Part shown: in pieces, positions 61,179-64,000 of the stretch | Position numbering within the stretch: position 1 is the stretch's first letter | Layout of the letters: each line of letters opens with the position of its first letter | Assembly (NCBI RefSeq): GCF_013340285.1 | Contig: NZ_BLVO01000013.1 | Span: 1,568,605-1,632,604 of the forward strand | Direction: 5' to 3' | From: Desulfovibrio subterraneus | Lineage (GTDB): Bacteria > Desulfobacterota > Desulfovibrionia > Desulfovibrionales > Desulfovibrionaceae | Length of the DNA stretch: 64,000 nt | The notes under the pieces: generated by a model | What the model saw: the letters and a program-made list of their open reading frames with translations, nothing else | Database searches by the model: none | Told to the model about the DNA's origin: nothing | Translations under genes and position numbers: made by a program

Positions 61179-62361
61179 AGACATCGCCTCCTGCATTCAG
61201 CAGCTTCTTGATGCCGCGGCATGCCTGATTGGTACGGTGTTCATTTTCGATAAGAGCAAAGCGGACATGATCGTCGCCGAAGTGTCCGAAACCGAGACCG
61301 GGAGAAACAGCAACCTTCGCTTCAGTGAGCAAAAGCTTGGAGAACTCCACGGAGCCGAGGTGACGGAACTCTTCGGGAATCTGTGCCCACACGAACATGG
61401 TTGCCTTGGGAGAAGGCACTTCCCAGCCCGCACGCTCAAGCCCTTCAATCAGGGTGTCGCGGCGATTCTGGTATACCTGCACGATATTGCGCACGCAGTC
61501 GCTGGGGCCGTTCAGAGCCACGGTTGCGGCAATCTGAATGGGCTGGAATATGCCGTAGTCGAGATAGGACTTGATGCGGGTCAGGGCGTACACGAGCTCG
61601 CGGTTGCCCACGCAGAAGCCGACACGCCAGCCAGCCATGGAATAGCTCTTGGACATGGAATAGAATTCCACGCCCACGTCCTTGGCGCCGTTTGCTTCCA
61701 TGAAGCTCGGGGGCTTGTAGCCATCGAACGCGAGGTCGGCATAGGCCATGTCGTGAATGACGTAAATCTTGTGTTCCTTGGCGAAGTCCACAACCTTCTG
61801 GAAGAACTCGGGTGCTGCCAGTTCCGTGGTGGGGTTGTGCGGATAGCTGATCATCAGCACCTTGGGTTGCGGCCAGGTCTGCTTGGTCGCCTCCAGAAGG
61901 TCTTCAAAGAAGTCCCGTCCCTTGCCGATGGGAATGCGGCGCACGTCGGCACCAGCAATAATCGCGGCATAGGTGTGAATGGGATAGGTCGGGTCCGGTG
62001 CCAGGACGACATCACCGGGCGAAAGCATGGCCAATGCAAGGTGCGAAAGGCCTTCCTTTGCGCCCATGGTCACCACGCATTCCTTCTCAGGATCGAGGTA
62101 CACTCCGTAATTGCGCTGATACCAGTCACACATGGCCTTGCGCAGGTTGGGAATGCCGCGAGATACGGAATACCGATGGTTGATGCCTTTGGCCGCCGCC
62201 TCAGTCAGTTTATCCACGATGTGCTGAGGGGTCGGAATATCGGGGTTTCCCATGCCCATATCCACGATGTCGATGTTCTGGCGGCGAAGCTGCATCTTGA
62301 GCTCGCCAACAACTGCAAAGACATAGGGGGGCAGACGGTGCATACGCGGAAATTCTTGCAT
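61171..62361 (-). CDS. Class I/II aminotransferase, AlaC-like
   Basis: A 396-residue PLP aminotransferase. The PLP Lys is in [38 protein letters not shown] and [14 protein letters not shown] are conserved blocks. It best fits the AlaC/YfdZ group that makes alanine from pyruvate and glutamate; some relatives act as aspartate or LL-DAP aminotransferases. ATG 62361 begins [15 protein letters not shown] as in the family; GGAGG is 11 bases away, and an upstream TTG is possible. It is the first gene of the operon with hom and the proposed homoserine kinase. Confidence 0.88.
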   Translation of the reverse strand: MQEFPRMHRLPPYVFAVVGELKMQLRRQNIDIVDMGMGNPDIPTPQHIVDKLTEAAAKGINHRYSVSRGIPNLRKAMCDWYQRNYGVYLDPEKECVVTMGAKEGLSHLALAMLSPGDVVLAPDPTYPIHTYAAIIAGADVRRIPIGKGRDFFEDLLEATKQTWPQPKVLMISYPHNPTTELAAPEFFQKVVDFAKEHKIYVIHDMAYADLAFDGYKPPSFMEANGAKDVGVEFYSMSKSYSMAGWRVGFCVGNRELVYALTRIKSYLDYGIFQPIQIAATVALNGPSDCVRNIVQVYQNRRDTLIEGLERAGWEVPSPKATMFVWAQIPEEFRHLGSVEFSKLLLTEAKVAVSPGLGFGHFGDDHVRFALIENEHRTNQACRGIKKLLNAGGDVCA

Positions 62362-62693
62362 AGCCTTGGCATCCTCCAATGACAATTTAAAATAGAGGCG
62401 TACACTATCGCGGCGCGGGAACACTGTCAAAGAGACAGTTGGCCTCAGAAGCGATTAATTTGCCCATAAATGATGAAATGATCATTTTATAATAATTTAT
62501 TGCGCCTCACAGCCTAGTTTTATCAAATTTTCAGCCTCAAACGTAAAGCCGAAAAAATATTAACGCTACTTCAGGTAGTTATTCAAGATTTCTATACGAT
62601 GATTTCATCAGAACCACAGCACTGCAACACCATCCTGAAGCACCGCCCACACTCAACCAGTCAGCATTTTAAGAATTTGATCAACATAGGCGG

Positions 62694-63683
62694 TTAGTTA
62701 CTCCACCATACCGCATTATGCGTACAATCGCTCAAATTCACGGTCCTTCCCGGAGGAGGACACAGCACGCGGACCTCATGTTGCGCCGCTGCGTTCAGAC
62801 AGCGTATCAACGGTTCATCCCAGTCGTGTAGCGCCAGATTGAAGGTGGCATAGTGCATGGGGATCAACACCCCACCCTGCAGGTCCATATGGGCGCGAAC
62901 AGCCTGCTCGGGTGACAGATGCACATCCTTCCAATAGCGGCTGTAGGCACCGATGGGGAGCAATGATGCATCAAAGTGTCCCAGCCGCCGAGCTATCTCG
63001 GTAAATCCGGAAAAGTACCCCGTATCACCGCCGAAGAAGAGCCGATGCGTGGGGCCTGCAATGCTCCATCCTGCCCAGAGCGAGGCGTATCTGTCCGCCA
63101 GTCCGCGACCGGAATAATGGCGGGCAGGTGTAGCTGTCAGAGTCACTGAGCCGATTGTTATATCTTCCCACCACTGCAGCTCATGAATCCGGCTTTCGGT
63201 GATGCCCCAGCGCTTCAGGATGCGCCCTATCCCCAACGGAACAACAAAGGCTGTATCTGCACTGTTCAACGCCCGAACGGTGGCGCGATCCAGATGATCA
63301 TAGTGATCGTGCGAAATGAGAACCACATCGATTTTGGGCAGGTCATGCACACTGCATGGAGCATCATGCAGGCGCGACGGCCCCCACAATCCGGTCGGTG
63401 ATGCCCGACGAGAAAGGACAGGATCAGTCAAAAGGGTCATACCCGACATATTGATGAGCATGGTATTCCACCCAAGCCAAGTGAAAGCAGGGTCCTGCGT
63501 CACAGGAGTTACAAAAGATTCCCGGCTCCGGTACACCACTGGAACCTTGCCTTGCGGAACACGCTTCTCCGTTCCGCAGAGCAGTCTGTGCAGTATCCGT
63601 GTGGCATCTTTTGCGCTGAACCAGACTTTTGTGGGCAGGCTATTGTCGAAACGCGCTCGTGAACCAAGAGGAAGTTTTTTCAT
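62694..63683 (-). CDS. Metallo-beta-lactamase fold hydrolase (NAPE-PLD/RomA-like)
   Basis: A 329-residue protein. The zinc motif is LISHDHYDHLD, followed by TPARHYSGRG, FFGGDTGYFSGF and IPMHYATFNLALHDWDEP, matching the group of bacterial hydrolases related to N-acyl-phosphatidylethanolamine phospholipase D. No signal peptide is clear. The N-terminal 45 residues are basic. There is no good ribosome site before ATG 63683. Flanking sequence is AT-rich. Substrate unknown. Confidence 0.85.
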   Translation of the reverse strand: MKKLPLGSRARFDNSLPTKVWFSAKDATRILHRLLCGTEKRVPQGKVPVVYRSRESFVTPVTQDPAFTWLGWNTMLINMSGMTLLTDPVLSRRASPTGLWGPSRLHDAPCSVHDLPKIDVVLISHDHYDHLDRATVRALNSADTAFVVPLGIGRILKRWGITESRIHELQWWEDITIGSVTLTATPARHYSGRGLADRYASLWAGWSIAGPTHRLFFGGDTGYFSGFTEIARRLGHFDASLLPIGAYSRYWKDVHLSPEQAVRAHMDLQGGVLIPMHYATFNLALHDWDEPLIRCLNAAAQHEVRVLCPPPGRTVNLSDCTHNAVWWSN

Positions 63684-63883
63684 GAAGGGGAAAGTAATGT
63701 TTGTTGGCAGATTTGCAACGGCAAGATAACTGATTGGCCTTTCTCAGTATACAGGCAACGAAGTTGGATGATTTTATCACGACCAAGGCCCAATTCATTG
63801 AAACTAAGACAGGATGATGGAAGACGGATGGAAGGAAGAAAAGGAAGGCTAACTTAAGGGATATGATTTTACCCCCAAAACAG

Positions 63884-63918
63884 AAAAACTCCGGCCCTCA
63901 TCGGTAACCGGAGTTTTT
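63884..63918 (-). terminator. rRNA operon terminator
   Basis: AAAAACTCCGG (63884-63894) and CCGGAGTTTTT (63908-63918) form a perfect 11-bp stem with T runs on both sides. It lies 14 bases beyond the 3' end of the 5S gene. Confidence 0.85.
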
Positions 63919-63931
63919 CGTTCAGGAAATA

Positions 63932-64000
63932 AGTCTTGGCGGCGGCCTACTTTCCTGCCTGACAGGAGTAGCCTGCCCCTTGCTACGCTCGGGATCAGGC
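63932..64000 (-). rRNA. 5S rRNA, 3' part
   Basis: The - strand reads GGCAGGAAAGTAGGCCGCCGCC and then AAGAC, the typical 3' end of bacterial 5S rRNA. The gene runs off the window, so only about the last 69 bases are present. The following terminator supports that this is the end of an rRNA operon lying to the right. Confidence 0.7.

Noticed and set aside
59793..61211. Long + strand frame of 472 codons
   Set aside because: Antisense to hom, with no protein-like domain pattern and no ribosome site.
61042..62382. Long + strand frame of 446 codons
   Set aside because: Antisense to the AlaC-like aminotransferase; a shadow frame.

Overview
The window reads as the chromosome of a Gram-negative, probably anaerobic deltaproteobacterium close to Desulfovibrio. 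It has an LPS assembly protein (LptD), MltA and a lipoprotein, so it has an outer membrane. It is dense in PAS sensors, histidine kinases and chemoreceptors. It carries a homologue of the Desulfovibrio small protein family I know as DVU0772, and an apgM-like protein next to homoserine dehydrogenase (the proposed alternative homoserine kinase seen in that group). The genus assignment is inference from gene content only.

Layout. 36-7051 (-): a seven-gene, tightly packed signalling operon with a PAS kinase, metallophosphoesterase, PAS protein, RsbU-type phosphatase, STAS antagonist and RsbW-type kinase, ending in a Wzx-like flippase. 7052-8029: an atypical gap with a tRNA 3'-end-like fragment and one orphan ORF. 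8030-15490: housekeeping block with lptD (-), then alr, rpsF-rpsR-rplI-dnaB and a methyltransferase (+). 15601-18489: a small-molecule stress block (monooxygenase-like protein, tautomerase, nitroreductase, flavin reductase) divergent from an HxlR regulator. 18692-25921: transporters, a phosphodiesterase, a large FecR/FG-GAP/RTX secreted protein and a SLOG-like protein. 26067-35301: a degenerate sensor kinase, a membrane protein, a chemoreceptor and a type I secretion MFP/ABC pair, plausibly the exporter of the RTX protein. 35541-41697 (+): EamA exporter, homocysteine methyltransferase-like protein, lone receiver, MOT1-like anion transporter, AlaX-like editing protein and lipoprotein. 41760-47327: a 1144-residue hybrid kinase with no phospho-acceptor histidine, divergent from htpG. 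47973-51019: PAS chemoreceptor, a small protein, and a DVU0772-like gene behind a PerR/Fur-like box. 51144-63683: recD2, aroC, uspA, aroK, mltA, a receiver-PAS-HisKA_2 protein, an aspartate-family operon (aminotransferase, hom, proposed homoserine kinase) and a metallo-beta-lactamase-fold hydrolase. The window ends inside a 5S rRNA gene (-), the tail of an rRNA operon.

The most unusual signals are: two separate histidine-kinase-like sensors in which the H-box histidine is replaced (Lys533 in one, Glu709 in the other); a type I secretion ATPase with altered signature and H-loop; the partner-switching operon feeding a polysaccharide flippase; a perfect 14-bp palindrome covering the dnaB start codon; a GntR-like operator pair in a convergent gap with no gene to control; and a PerR/Fur box on a conserved gene of unknown function. 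No CRISPR array, insertion sequence or complete tRNA gene was found.
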